Positions 9,025 through 20,600 of a stretch of 27,411 bases of DNA are shown here, piece by piece. This DNA comes from Stentor coeruleus (lineage: Eukaryota; Ciliophora; Heterotrichea; Heterotrichida; Stentoridae): the NCBI GenBank assembly GCA_001970955.1, contig MPUH01000976.1:1-27411 (forward strand). Direction: 5' to 3'. Below the pieces are notes generated by a model. That model saw nothing but the letters and a program-made list of their open reading frames with translations, was not told the origin of the DNA and searched no databases. How positions within the stretch are numbered: the stretch's first letter is position 1; every line of letters starts with the position of its first letter. Both the position numbers and the translations under genes were made by a program.

Positions 9025-9765
9025 CTAACAAAGTTCACTAAACAAATCATTGCCGATTAAATGTTTAGCTGTATTCTCATCTGTTGAAGTCCCTCTCGAT
9101 AATGCAGGTCCTTGGGTATCTAAGGCAAAAGTCCAAAACTCACAATTTTTTATATAGTCAAGATCTTGACCTGATACCCAATCAACTTTGTAGTTATCCC
9201 AATTTAATAACCCTTCAAGGGTTTTTCTAGCTGATGAATGACTGGAAAACGTTAGAAATCCAGCCCGTTGGCCGTTGTAATAATGGAATTCTATATCGAC
9301 TATTCTTGAAGAATTCTTAAACATTGCTTTTATGGAATCGATGGTTTCAAAATCGCTAATTGGGGCGATTTTCAGTATACGTTTAAGACAGTTCTCAGAG
9401 GGAATAATTTGTTTTTGCAAACTTTCATAGAGGTTGGCGAATTTTTTATGGTCTCTAAAAAATTTTTTGTGTTCTGATAAGAAATCGCATGCTTGTTTTG
9501 TATGACCTTCTTGATGTAAAATGCTGGCAATGTCTTTTACTGCGCTTTCCCCTCGGTCTCTGTATTTGATTGCCAGTTTGTAGTAGTGCTTTGCTAGCTC
9601 TAGGTCTTTTTGTATGTACTCAGCTCTTTTGGCCATTGCGTAAGGGGAATTCCCTTTAGGCAAAGGAAGCTTTGAATCTACTTCCTTAGTTTCTTCGATC
9701 ATGCTGCAGCCCATCAGGGGTTTTGCGAACATCGGATTTTTCATACTTGGGTTTATTGTCTTCAT
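9025..9765 (-). CDS. TPR-like / RRM-like protein, 246 aa
   Basis: A single-exon 246-codon frame ending in TAG. Residues about 40-118 are helical and TPR-like, with pairs such as LAKHYYKLAIKYRDRG and TKQACDFLSEHKKFF. Residues about 126-195 resemble an RNA-recognition-motif fold: LKRILKIAPIS as strand 1, and RAGFLTFSSHSSARKTLEG in the place of the RNP1 strand and helix 2, though aromatic RNP residues are poor. A role in RNA or protein binding is inferred only. The first ATG is at 9763-9765. A second in-frame ATG at residue 18 gives MGCSMIEE, an acylation-like N-terminus resembling two other proteins here, so the true start is uncertain. I do not recognise an exact family. Confidence 0.8.
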   Translation of the reverse strand: MKTINPSMKNPMFAKPLMGCSMIEETKEVDSKLPLPKGNSPYAMAKRAEYIQKDLELAKHYYKLAIKYRDRGESAVKDIASILHQEGHTKQACDFLSEHKKFFRDHKKFANLYESLQKQIIPSENCLKRILKIAPISDFETIDSIKAMFKNSSRIVDIEFHYYNGQRAGFLTFSSHSSARKTLEGLLNWDNYKVDWVSGQDLDYIKNCEFWTFALDTQGPALSRGTSTDENTAKHLIGNDLFSELC

Positions 9766-10286
9766 AAGGCTTTGTGTTAGAAATATTATCTGATAAAGGT
9801 GTCGAAAAAAATGGTAACTTGAAAAAGTGTGTGAGTTATTTTTCCTATATTTTGATAAAGGTTTTTTGAATTTTTTGTGGGAGTTTCGTTAGGAGATTTT
9901 GGTGTTAAGTTTTTTTTACTTATATCTTAGGCTTAGTAAAAGGGTTTTTGAATGATTGTCAGATTTTTGAAATATGGGTTTTGTGTTGTTTCATAACATA
10001 AATACTCAATAGAATATTTTTAAGAGAGTTTCCGTTAATAAAATCTTGTTATTTGATTTTTTGTAACAAAATATCCTTAATCATATTATTTTATCCCAGT
10101 GATTCTGTTATTAATACTTGATCCTATCTTGCTCTGACCACTTTTATTGTTTTTCATTAAACCTCATATAAAAACTAGCATAAACTTCATAAATCCTCAA
10201 AAAAAATTCTCATCAAATCCTTTAAACTATAAAAAATAAAAAAATTCCAATCTCTATTACCTAACAAAATTTAATCATACCAAATT
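9766..10286. other. Intergenic, no gene seen
   Basis: This spacer covers the 5' flank of the RRM-like gene and the region after the RAD23-like pseudogene's stop. The + strand is G-rich next to the RRM gene start (9841-9960 has about 26 G and 7 C) and C-rich from about 10130 to 10280. No ORF or RNA gene is recognised. Confidence 0.6.
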
Positions 10287-11220
10287 TTAACTAAGAGTCA
10301 TCCTGTTCTTTTTATCAGGATATTGAATCTCAAACACAGAGATCGCCCCTTCAGGCATAAAATTATCAATAAGTAGCGATGCAGGTATTTTAAAATTTTT
10401 ATCACAGTTTAAATATTCTTCCAAAGATGTTTAAAAACTCAAATTTCATAAGTCTTTTAGTCTCCTCTTGCCCTGTGAGGTCAAATTTATCTATTTAGCA
10501 CTAGGAGGTGGTTAAGACAGTCTACCAATAAGCTTAGGGTTAATCTTCTGGCAAGGTAAAGAATTTTATATCATCTGTATAAGTGACTCTCTATTATTTA
10601 TAAATATATTATATAGGTCAGGGCTATATTTTGCAATTGCATAAGCATAGGTCCTAAAGCCATAGGATTTTGTTGAACTACTTGTAAAATCTGCATAGCA
10701 TTTAGGTCTTACATTAATTACCTAAAGCTCTTCATACAATTTAATATAAAATCTATGTTTTTTAAGCAATAAAGCTGGTTGTCAGGATTGTTTTCTAAAG
10801 GACAGGCTTGTTATTCAGGTATCTCATTGTTTAAATACTCAATAGCCCTTTCTGTATTGTTAAAGTCAGCTTTCATAGCAACTTCCACACTTTTTCTATC
10901 AAAGCCCATATCAACAATTAATATGATTGTCAAATTTAATATTTCACTAGTAGGCAAATCATTTTGTCCTTTAATACTTTTTGATTGCATTGATGATATT
11001 GATAATATTTCGGAAATCTGTGCAACTTGTAGGATTTAAACTGATAGAAAGGTTTATCTTATGTCTTAGCTTTTTATATCATTAGGACTAAAGTTGATAT
11101 TTCAATTATGCCAGATTCTATAACAAACTTAATATCTTAAAGAATTTTGCTTGTAAGGGTCAGTTTTGAAGTTTGACTAAGTGTCCTTGGAGGACTTGAA
11201 GCTAATATTTTATTGAAAGG
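10287..11220 (-). pseudogene. RAD23: RAD23-like ubiquitin-receptor pseudogene
   Basis: Translating the minus strand shows three RAD23 domains in the family's order, broken by stops and frameshifts. UBA1 is nearly perfect (about 10814-10930): VDMGFDRKSVEVAMKADF, then NNTERAIEYLNNEIPE, followed by TAA 10811-10813. The XPC-binding (STI1-like) domain spans about 10569-10705: LQVVQQNPMALGPMLMQ, then a frameshift near 10632-10640, then SPDLYNIFINNRESLIQMI and TAA 10566-10568. A degenerate UBA2 occupies about 10287-10475 in two frames (EETKRLMKF, then EEYLNCDKNFKIPASLLI), ending at TAA 10287-10289. Upstream, traces of a linker run to about 11220, with a frame change near 11100. I could not find the N-terminal ubiquitin-like domain. 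RAD23 couples nucleotide-excision repair and proteasome delivery; this copy cannot make that protein under the standard code. The left limit is firm, the right one approximate. Confidence 0.8.
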
Positions 11221-11782
11221 ACTGAATCAGATTTTTTAGCTTGGTCCTCAGTCTTATCCCCATGTAAGTTTTTGATGAAAATCAGCATTTAGTAGAGATA
11301 ATATCGATGATAAAAATGGATAATAGATTTTATGGAATTTGGAATTAAGAGTTAGTGTTGGTAGAAATTACCAGGTTGATAGATACAAATTTTCAGCCAG
11401 TTTTTAAATTTGTATTAGATTTAGGTAGTGAGTATAGAATTTCATATAAGGATTTATTTTAATGAGTTTATGGAATGGTGAAGCATTTTTGTTAGATTAG
11501 CAGATGCTTAAATTGTGAACTCAATCCTTAAGCAAAAAAGTATTTTAATATACATAAAAAATAATAAACCATTATTTCCTAAATCATATAATATCAAACC
11601 GCCATAATCAAAGCAAGCCCAATCTAATAAACTCCTAAAAAAAAAATATTCCTTTTATCATATACCGAAAATTCATCCTAACCTCAATCTAAAATCATAA
11701 CCCAACATAAAATCTCATCCAACATTTTAAATCCTCACCAATGCATTATCAAAATTCCTAAATACGTAAACTTATAAAGAAA
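11221..11782. other. Upstream region of phosphodiesterase gene
   Basis: The left part (to about 11540) may hold further decayed sequence from the RAD23-like pseudogene, but I recognise no ubiquitin-like domain in it. The right part is the 5' flank of the phosphodiesterase gene and is nearly devoid of G: 11641-11760 contains about 31 C and 2 G. No consensus promoter element is claimed. Confidence 0.5.
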
Positions 11783-14700
11783 ATGGGTGACCACACCGAG
11801 TTTAGAAGAAATGCAACTAAAAGAAGGTATACTGAAATCCATCATGTAACAAGAGGAGATACAGATCATATAGACAAGTCTAGTCAAACTGATCTCACAG
11901 TTTCAGCTAACTTATTCGAAGAACTTTCAAAAATCATCGACCCTGAAACTTCATCATTAGATTCAATTTATTCAGTAGCAATCAAACTTTTAAAGACCTG
12001 CACAAGTTCAAGTTGGGTAGAATTTGCTCTTATTGAAGATAACAAACTTCAAATTTGTAGTTTTGCTCAACAGCATCAATTTCTTGATATTGAAAGTAAT
12101 TCTTCACTTATGGCTTATGTTGCAACTCATGAAGAGCCTGTACTTTTGACTAATCCCCATACTAGTTCTTTTTATACAAAGTTCCCGATTCAGTTGCAAG
12201 CTTTTTCGTTGTTGACTTCTGCACCTGTAAAGCCAAGTTCAATCGCTTGTATTCCTTTGTATGTAAACTTTATATAGGACAATTGTTCAAAGCTATATGG
12301 AATTGTACAGCTTTTTAATAAACTTGACAGGAATTGCTCACAAAGTTTTTTCAGCCAGGAAGACATTTTCATTGTATCAAGTATCGGTAAATTCTTAGGG
12401 ACTATTCTCAACACCAGAAGGACTTTCTCTAGGCTTGAGCATCGACACGATCAAGCTTTAAAAATAATCGACTACAATAAAAGTTTATTTAATGTTTCCA
12501 ACAACTTCAAAAGAAAAAACAAGCTACTTGATGGTCTGTCAAATCTAGCTGAACAAGGTCAGTCCTTAAGTAAAGAAATTATAGAAATTGTTGCTGATAT
12601 AATGGAATCCTCATCAGCTTTTTTAATAAAAAACGTAGATAAAGAACCTGAAGTTGTTGTTGGAGTAGGTAAAATGATAGATTGGGAAAAAATTATAGGA
12701 GAAATACAAATAGCCATGTATAGCAAAAGAGTTTTAACCAATCTTAGAGATGTATTTCATTTTGGTATGAACGCCAAAGTGAAAAGTTGTGTAATTATAT
12801 GTACTAAGCAAGAAAATAATGAACTTTATTTATTGTTATTTCGAGATTCAAAGGAATTTGAAGTTGTGGATGAAGATTATGGGTATAGGATTTCTGATAT
12901 TTTAAAAGGGTTTGATTGGAATATTGGTGCTGAAAATAACTCTAGGATAAAAGCTGAGAATTTGTTATCGTTTGAGATACCTGATATAGAAAGCTATAAT
13001 CTGATTCCGATTTTTCAAGAGTTTAAAGAGAAGTTTAGTTTGATAAGTGATATAAACTCGTGCTCTGTGTATATAGTAAACCAAAGAGCACAGACATTAT
13101 GGACAAAAAATACCCATTCTTCTGAATCTTTGATATACCCGATATCTAAAGAGTCGATATTAGGATATACATACTTAAACAAAACTACAGTGATACTTCC
13201 TGATTCGACTAAGAGTTTTACAGATATAAAACATTATAAAGAAAAATATATAATTTGCTTACCTGTGATTGAAAAAAAACTCAAATACCCTGTAATCGCT
13301 ATTGTTCTCATATCAAAATCCTCATCATTTACAGACCTCGACTTATGGGCTATGCATAAATTCATCGATACATTTGGTAGTGTTTTATATGTCCAGTACC
13401 TTGAAATAGTTGAAAAGTTCACTTATAAACATTCTACATCTATGATGATCCAGCCAAGTCTAGCATCAAAAAACCTTTTCAAACAAATGAACAAGTCTCC
13501 AACATCTTCATCCAGAGTCATCCCAATGGAAGACAAAAAACTAGCTAAACTTTCATTAATCGAAGGTACTTTAGAAGTTATTCTCAAATGTGATGAAGTT
13601 AAAATCCTCCTTAACGAAGCTCAAACTGATACTGAAGAAATTAACTCCTATATCAAAGTTGCTAAAAAAAACGACAAATACATCTACATCCCTAATATGA
13701 AATCTGATGAAAACTCTTCTTTACTTATTTACCCAATTGATTCTTCAACAATAGTTTACTTTAGAAACTTTTCTACAAAACTCTCAAGGCTAGAAATCGA
13801 ACCAATTTTAACCTTAGCCCAGCTTCTTTTTGAACTTAAACCTCCACAGCCTATGCAAGAGAAAATTATAGAACAAATAAAATTAGAGAGTATATTATCA
13901 AAATGGATATCCCAACTTATATATGTTAGTAATATGACAATGCACAAATTATTTATATGCAAATCTGTGATTTATAAACTTGCTAGTAAAAATGATATGA
14001 TAAATCTAACATATATGAGTCTTGATATATTGTCAACTATTACAAATTCTAGTGATGTTTGTATTATAATAAGAGAAGATATTGGATATGTGAAATTTCA
14101 TGGGAAAAGTGTTGTAGAAGAATTGGATGATGAGGAAGTTGAGATGTTTGAAGAATGTATTGAGAATTATGAGATTAAAAAGTATTTGTCTAATAATACA
14201 CATGGGAATATGATTGTTGTCCCGATTATTTATAGTGAGTGTATTGGGATTATGATTTTGTCTGGGAAGAAAGATGAGACAAATAGGGAGTTTACGGTTT
14301 TTACAAATAAAGATGAGATTTTTTTAAGAGAGTTTAGTAAAAGGATTGCCCAGCCTTTGTCGGAATATAAGTCCCCGTTTGATATAACTTTACAGAGTTT
14401 TTCTTTGTATTTACGTCATTTGGCTATTAGATATTCCCCACAGACTTTGTTGATTTCTATTAGAAAAGCTTCACAGGTTATTTTTAATTGTGATAAAGTT
14501 AACTTGTTTTTACTGAATCAAAACAATTTGGTATTATTGACACATGGTTTTGGTGATCAGATTTCAGAAGGGTTTACTGTAAAGATTGAAGATAGCATTT
14601 TTGAAAACTCTGTTAAGTATGGCCAGGCGGAGTTTATTAATGATGTTTATGGAAATTCTTCTTATGATCCGGAAATCGATATTATTACAGCTTATAAGAC

Positions 14701-16567
14701 TAATACTGTACTTATGATTCCTTTGAGGGATTCAAGTGGGAAATTCTTTTGCTTGATACAATGTATAAATAAACGTACTGGGAAATTTGATGAAAAAGAT
14801 ATCGAAAGTGCACAGAAGATCTCAGAAGTTTTTGAAAGAGTTCTCGAGAACTGGGAGCTTGTAAAAAAAAACATCGACGAAATTTTCCGACTTAAAGGCA
14901 TAACCAACAGTATTGCAAGTTTCATTCTAGTCTTTAACCAAGAAGGTCGATTAAGTTATACAAACCAACCAATCGAAGGTGTTTTTGGTGTAAGCGAGAG
15001 CCAAGTCCACAAATTGCATTTTTCCGAGTGGATGAATATAAACAAAGACCTAAAAGAAGATATAGAAAATGTATATAACAACCCAACTCTAAAAATCAGA
15101 AGAACTTCACAAAAAATAAAGTCTGGCCAGTTCCGTAAAATGGGTTCTTTAACTTCTTTAATGCTTGAAGATGCTAAAAAACCTAATATTTTCAATTATA
15201 GAGTAGTTCAATTACAAGATATATCTAATGAATTATTCTCAGGAGTTGTCGTGATTTTAGAAGATAATTCAGCTTTAGAAGCACTTCATCAAGAGTTTAA
15301 AGAAGTTCAAGATCAGTTACGGGCAATCACTTCACCAATATCCGCTGAGACTGGGTTACAAAAGTGTATAAGAGAGTTGAATTTTATATCAGATCAAGTG
15401 AAAAACTCAGATGTTAAAGAACAGATTTTCGATGTTATTGAAAGACTTAAAGCTGGAGGTTTGAAAAAACCTAAATTTTTACTAAACGACGTTGACAAGC
15501 AAGAATTCGAAACTGTAAACTCTATATTCTATCAAGCTTCCCTTGACAACTTAGAAGAACAACCAGTCATTGTCCCTAGGCTGAGTTTTGTTAATGATAA
15601 TGCTGAGATAATCCCATTATCCATTTTACGTGATTGGAACCTAAATGCTTTTACTGTAAACAACAAATATGATTATATTTATTCTATGCTTTCTGATTTT
15701 AATGCAATAGAACAATATAATATCAAAGGTAGTACACTTTTTAACTTCATATCTAAAGTCCAAAAAGAATGCGATAAACGTAAAAATCCATTCCACAACT
15801 TCACACATTGTTTTTCAGTTATGCATTCTACATATATGCTTTTATCAAGTACTTCAGCTGGATCATTTTTTTCTGGGTTAAATATTTTAGGTTTACTTAT
15901 TGCCGCTGTTTGTCATGATGTGGATCATACTGGAAGGACAAATATGTTTGAAGTTAGTTCAAAATCTAAATTAGCGATAACATATAATGATAAGAGTGTA
16001 CTTGAACAACATCATGCTGCGGTTACTTTTGAAATTATGACTCAGGAAGATGCGAATATTTTCCAACATTTAGCTAGAGAAACGTTTAGAGATTTGAGGA
16101 AAATTATGATCACGGCTATTATTGGTACTGATATGTCAAAGCATTATTCTATATTGACGAATATTAATGCAAGGGCAAAAGATATGGTTAATTCACCGAT
16201 TGGCACAGTGGCTAAGGATACAGAAAGAGTTGCTCAATTTATTTTACATGCTGCGGATTTGGCCCATCCAACGAAAATGTATAGGACTTATGAAATGTGG
16301 TCGATGCTGGTATGTCAGGAATTCTCAGATCAGAACCTTGAAGAAACTGCAAAAGGTTTACCTATTACTGAGTTTATGAAAGATCTGCAGAACCCGAAAG
16401 TTTATTATGCTAATGAAATCGGTTTTTTGAATTATGTTGTAAGACCATTATGGGATTGTGCTAATAACTTGCTTAAGCCACATATTTATTTACTTGTTGA
16501 GAACTTAGAAAGAAATATTGAGGAGATGAAGAAAAAGCTTGAGGAATGGAAAAAAGTTGAAGGATAA
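11783..16567 (+). CDS. Multi-GAF/PAS cyclic nucleotide phosphodiesterase
   Basis: Two exons (11783-12262 and 12278-16567) join across a 15-nt intron to give 1,589 aa; the TAG that ends the first open frame is inside the intron. The C-terminus is a class I 3',5'-cyclic nucleotide phosphodiesterase: FHNFTH (first metal histidine near 1333), CHDVDHTGRTN (H1373, D1374) and HAADLAHP (D1487). All conserved metal ligands looked for are present, so cAMP or cGMP hydrolysis is expected; specificity cannot be read. Upstream is a canonical GAF domain (about 890-1025) with NKRTGKFDE (991-999), a variant of the cyclic-nucleotide GAF NKxxF...DE signature. Further GAF-like modules appear before it: one from about 30 to 200 spanning the intron, and two or three weaker ones between 250 and 850. 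A PAS-like domain (about 1030-1160, SFILVFNQEGRLSYTNQPIEG) and a short coiled linker link sensor to catalysis. No signal peptide or membrane helix is seen, so it is probably cytosolic. Confidence 0.93.
12263..12277 (+). other. 15-nt spliceosomal intron in phosphodiesterase gene
   Basis: The sequence is GTAAACTTTATATAG, phase 0, after Tyr160. It ends in an in-frame TAG. Removing it joins IPLY to DNCSKLYGIVQLFNKLD, which is the continuous core strand of a GAF domain, and opens the frame to the full phosphodiesterase. Confidence 0.93.
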
Positions 16568-16855
16568 TAAAATATTCTATTTTCATAATAGCCTATATTG
16601 AGTATTAAAATAGATATTTTTATGTGAAAAGATGATTTTTTTATGATAAGAGTTTTAGAATACATAAATTTATTTGAAGAAGTAAATTATGAAGGGATAA
16701 AAAATATTTAATAAGTTATTTTATGTCAAATTATAAACATGAGTAGCTTTAGATGTAATAAATTACTTGTTTTTATAAAAACTAAAGACGGGAATATTTT
16801 TTTTTATATTTATGTTTTTTGTATCAATGTTTATAGATTCTAATTACATTTTAAA

Positions 16856-17305
16856 CTAATATAATTTCCCACCACCTATCAAAACTATTTTTCTATCATA
16901 CCCAATTTGCCTACAAAGTTTTTTTACTTGTTTTTGAGTATCACAATCAGGACAATTTCTATTTTCGGGGTTGATTTTAGATTTACCACATTGTCTACAT
17001 TTCCATACTTCCTTATCTTCTTCACTTGCTTTAACATCCACATAAACCAAAAGACCTTGTCCTGTTAAGCTTTTTAAGGCATATTTGTAATCTAAAAAGC
17101 TGTTAATAATTTTAATTTTACCATCATCATTAAGATCTTCATATGAAAAAGTGACTTGTTTGCCATTGATTAAAAATATGTCTTCAATTTTGTTTAGGCT
17201 TTCTAAGTTTTGTGGCAATTCATAATATGATATTCTTTCTTCATCATCAATTAGGATGAGCTTTAGTCCTTGGACCCTGTTGAGAAAATCTAAGTCTTTT
17301 TCCAT
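16856..17305 (-). CDS. RanBP2-type zinc-finger protein, 149 aa
   Basis: A small single-exon gene. An in-frame TAA lies directly before the ATG, so the start is fixed. The C-terminal third carries one RanBP2/NZF-type finger: W101, then C103-x2-C106, N112, C118-x2-C121 (WKCRQCGKSKINPENRNC), a fold that usually binds ubiquitin or single-stranded RNA. The first 90 residues resemble a PB1 or ubiquitin-like beta-grasp fold (KLILIDDEERISYYEL; FSYEDLNDDGKIKI), but this is a weak match. The tail is basic and ends LIGGGKLY. A role as ubiquitin- or RNA-binding adaptor is possible; which one cannot be decided here. The stop is TAG. Confidence 0.8.
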   Translation of the reverse strand: MEKDLDFLNRVQGLKLILIDDEERISYYELPQNLESLNKIEDIFLINGKQVTFSYEDLNDDGKIKIINSFLDYKYALKSLTGQGLLVYVDVKASEEDKEVWKCRQCGKSKINPENRNCPDCDTQKQVKKLCRQIGYDRKIVLIGGGKLY

Positions 17306-17610
17306 TTAATATAGTTTATTATGCATATTTAATGCAAGATGAAAATAGGAAATTAGTCAATAGATTCCTATACAAATTAGTTTGAAAGTGATATTAAGTG
17401 TTAGTTTAATATTACATAAGATTTTATATTAATTTAATTCTATTATATGATAAATTAAGAAAAAAAAATATTAGTCAAATCTTATTAGGTATTATAATTG
17501 CCAATAAGCACAAAAACCTTTCCCACAGAAATTAAAGATTTGCGCTATCAGACTATTTAATCCATAAAATCGCATATAATCCTAAAAATCTAAATCTAAT
17601 TCTATTATCT
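17306..17610. other. Intergenic, no gene seen
   Basis: A 305-base AT-rich spacer between two minus-strand genes. The part next to the REJ-type gene's stop is C-rich on the + strand. No ORF or RNA is recognised. Confidence 0.6.
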
Positions 17611-20600
17611 TTATTTTCTCTCTTCATGATCAGTTGCTAGATTATGCTTTTCATTCCTAGAGCTTTCACTATTTTTTAAAGGAGAATTCTCATTCAAATC
17701 AACACTTTTATCTTCATGCAAATCATGTTTCTCTTCTTCCTCACATTTCTTATCACTATTATTCTTAGAATTCACAGAATCTACTTTAGTATTATTCTCA
17801 ATAGCATGTGGATCATATTTCTTATAAACAATAAACTTCACAAAAATCGCATAAATAATTTCTAAAATAATCTGAATTGGGACAAAAATCAATATATTAA
17901 TAATCCAATAAAACGTATAATTGGCACAATAAACAGTAGTCATATAAATAATCCCTAAAATACTACTTGATGATAAAAGAATACAGATAATCAAATGAAT
18001 AATACGGGAAATAAGTCTATGATTGGTAAAAGAATTATAAATAAAACAAGGGAATATGACAATTTGACTAAGCCCCCAAGCAGAAGCTCCTGCTTGAATT
18101 GAGTTTTTATTGAAATTCCCATAGTTTTCTGTATTGGTAGTTTCTGGAGAATGAAAAACATTTTCAAAAACCCCGATTAAACAGTATAAAATAAGGAAAT
18201 TACAGAGGATTTGAAATACAAGTTTGAATCTTTTATGATTACCTTGACTTTTTAAGCAGCTTGTATAAGGGTAAATCATGGAAAAAATCGTTGGGTCAAA
18301 ATTTTGTTTATTACTAGCGTCATAATAGCAAACTAATATAGCGAAAATTAAAGCACCCATTATCGTCAAACCCATAGCTATTACAGGTCCTACCATTGTA
18401 TCACAAGAGTTCCTATAATCAACAACTCTGAATTTCCTAATATCAACGCTAGTTATAAGCACTTGGTCCTTTTCCCTATCTATAACATCACATCCTGAGT
18501 CATCCCAAGTATTATTCACAGTATAAATATCACAAATCATCTCATGGTTAAGATCGAAATCTCCAAACAAAAGCACTTCAAAAGCTAAATCTGATATACT
18601 ATCCAACTTTTCTCTCTTACTTTTAAACTCCAAAATACCATCTTTATAATCTCCTGAGTTATAAAATATGATTTCTACAATAATTGTATCATTAAGTTTA
18701 TATTTTTTATACACAATATCAACTATCAATGAATTGTCTATAGTAAGATTTTCTGGTATATACAAAATACCTTGACTTATATTTAATACTAATCCAGGAA
18801 GGTCAGAAGAATAAAATCTTTGAGCTGATAAAGATATTAAACCTTCAATAATTAATGGAGAACTTTCTGGTATGATATTTGAAGCCCACAAGTTTACAAT
18901 ATTATCAATTTTTGTGATTAAAATGTCAGTATTATTATTAGTTATTATATATTCAAATATAATAATATTTTGAGAAATCTGGTCTATAGTTAAAGTCTTG
19001 TATTTATCAGAAGCTAATGATGATAAATTACTAAGGATTTCTAATGAATATTCATCAAGATATTGAGATTCACAAAGTATTTGTAGGGTACTGAGCATTA
19101 AGTCTATCATTGAAGATGTATATGATTGAGTAGTAAAGTAGTCATAGACAATTTGAGGGATTTGATTAAATTCAGTTATTGATGTTACTTCTTGGGAATA
19201 ACAGATGGAGGCTCCTGGGATATCACTTGGATTCATTATGTTTACCCAGTAATTTGATGGAGCTAGTTTTCTTATGCTTGTGTCGATAAGTGACTGAAAA
19301 ATAATGCATTCGTATTTACTGCAAACTCTGACAGCTATTGTATTAAAGTTCCCATTAAAAACTTTCCCATATGGAAGACTAGTTTGAGGTGTAGTCCAAA
19401 CAATTTTCCCAGTAGTGTTAACAAAGCCATATTGATAAAGTAAGCTTTGTCCATGCGCTGTGCATCCATACGCATTAATTAAAACTGCATCATAATTATC
19501 AGTTATATTTATTGATATGCATATTGGAGCTTTATGACGACATAATAATGTATTCGTAATAAAACTTTTACTATTTGATGAAGTTAGAGTAAATTGATAG
19601 CATGTGTTAGATTTCATAAGATTAATTGGAACAGTGAGCATTGGAGAAGGTACAGAAATATAATTGCTTATCGGCAGTTCAGGTTGGACTTTCCAGGTAT
19701 ACTGGCAATTCTGACATATATTGTTAATCGGGATAAAGTTAATACTCTGAGTATCATAAAATATCCCATTAATCTCAGGGATTTCAACAATGCCTTTAAC
19801 ATTCTTATCAACCCTAAACTCAATTTCTCTAGTCTTGCTTTTAAACTCATTACTGGCAATAACTTTAAACAAATAAACTGCCCCATCTCTTAATTTACTA
19901 GCCGGTATTTTCAATGTATTTCCATCATAGCTTGTAAATTGTGTTTTATTATCACTATAAACACATGGTTGTGATCCATCAGAACAAGTCCACAAAAAAT
20001 CAATTTTATAATTACTTCTGCTTGGATCACTAGCTATAGCTTTTACTATTAAATCATTGCTTGTCCCTATTATACTATTCCAACAGCTAAAAGTCAAAAT
20101 CATTAAATCTTCTTCAACTATTATTTTAGAAGAAGCTTTACCCAAGTAGGTTTTATTGTTAAGAGTAAGGTTTACGGTAAAGGTATAAGAATAACCAGGT
20201 TTGAGGGTTCTTGGTTTTAATAGTAAAGTATAGTTGTTTGGTTGGGATTTTATGATTTTTGTCATGTTTAAGGTATCAACAGATGTATAAGACCAGTTAT
20301 AAGTAGCATTTCCAGCAAGTGAGCAAGACGAGATTACTCTAACTTCTAATCTAATTTCTTCAGAAGCTTTGATAATAATTTCTTCACCGTAATTAAACCC
20401 AATTTCTGCAACTGACATTTTTGTTGACAGTATTTTAAAGCTTTTCTCACTATTTGTATTATAAATTCCACTACTCGCACTAATCATAACAGTAATATTC
20501 TGACTCTCAAAAAAATCTAGGGGCAAATTTAGTCTTGAGTTTTTGTTTTCTAAAGCTAGATTTTTAAGTACTTCATCAGGGGAATCCACATTCCAAACAT

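Noticed and set aside
4242-9040. Kelch and RRM-like genes share the terminal 12 bases GAACTTTGTTAG (…ELC stop)
   Set aside because: Twelve bases in AT-rich DNA with no other similarity between the two proteins is most likely chance.
10779-11039. Open frame on the + strand, 86 codons
   Set aside because: It is antisense to the RAD23-like UBA1 remnant; the minus strand carries the recognisable protein.
11783-12601. Two separate genes, a short GAF protein and a phosphodiesterase
   Set aside because: A 15-nt GT-AG intron holds the separating stop, and the GAF core is continuous once it is removed.
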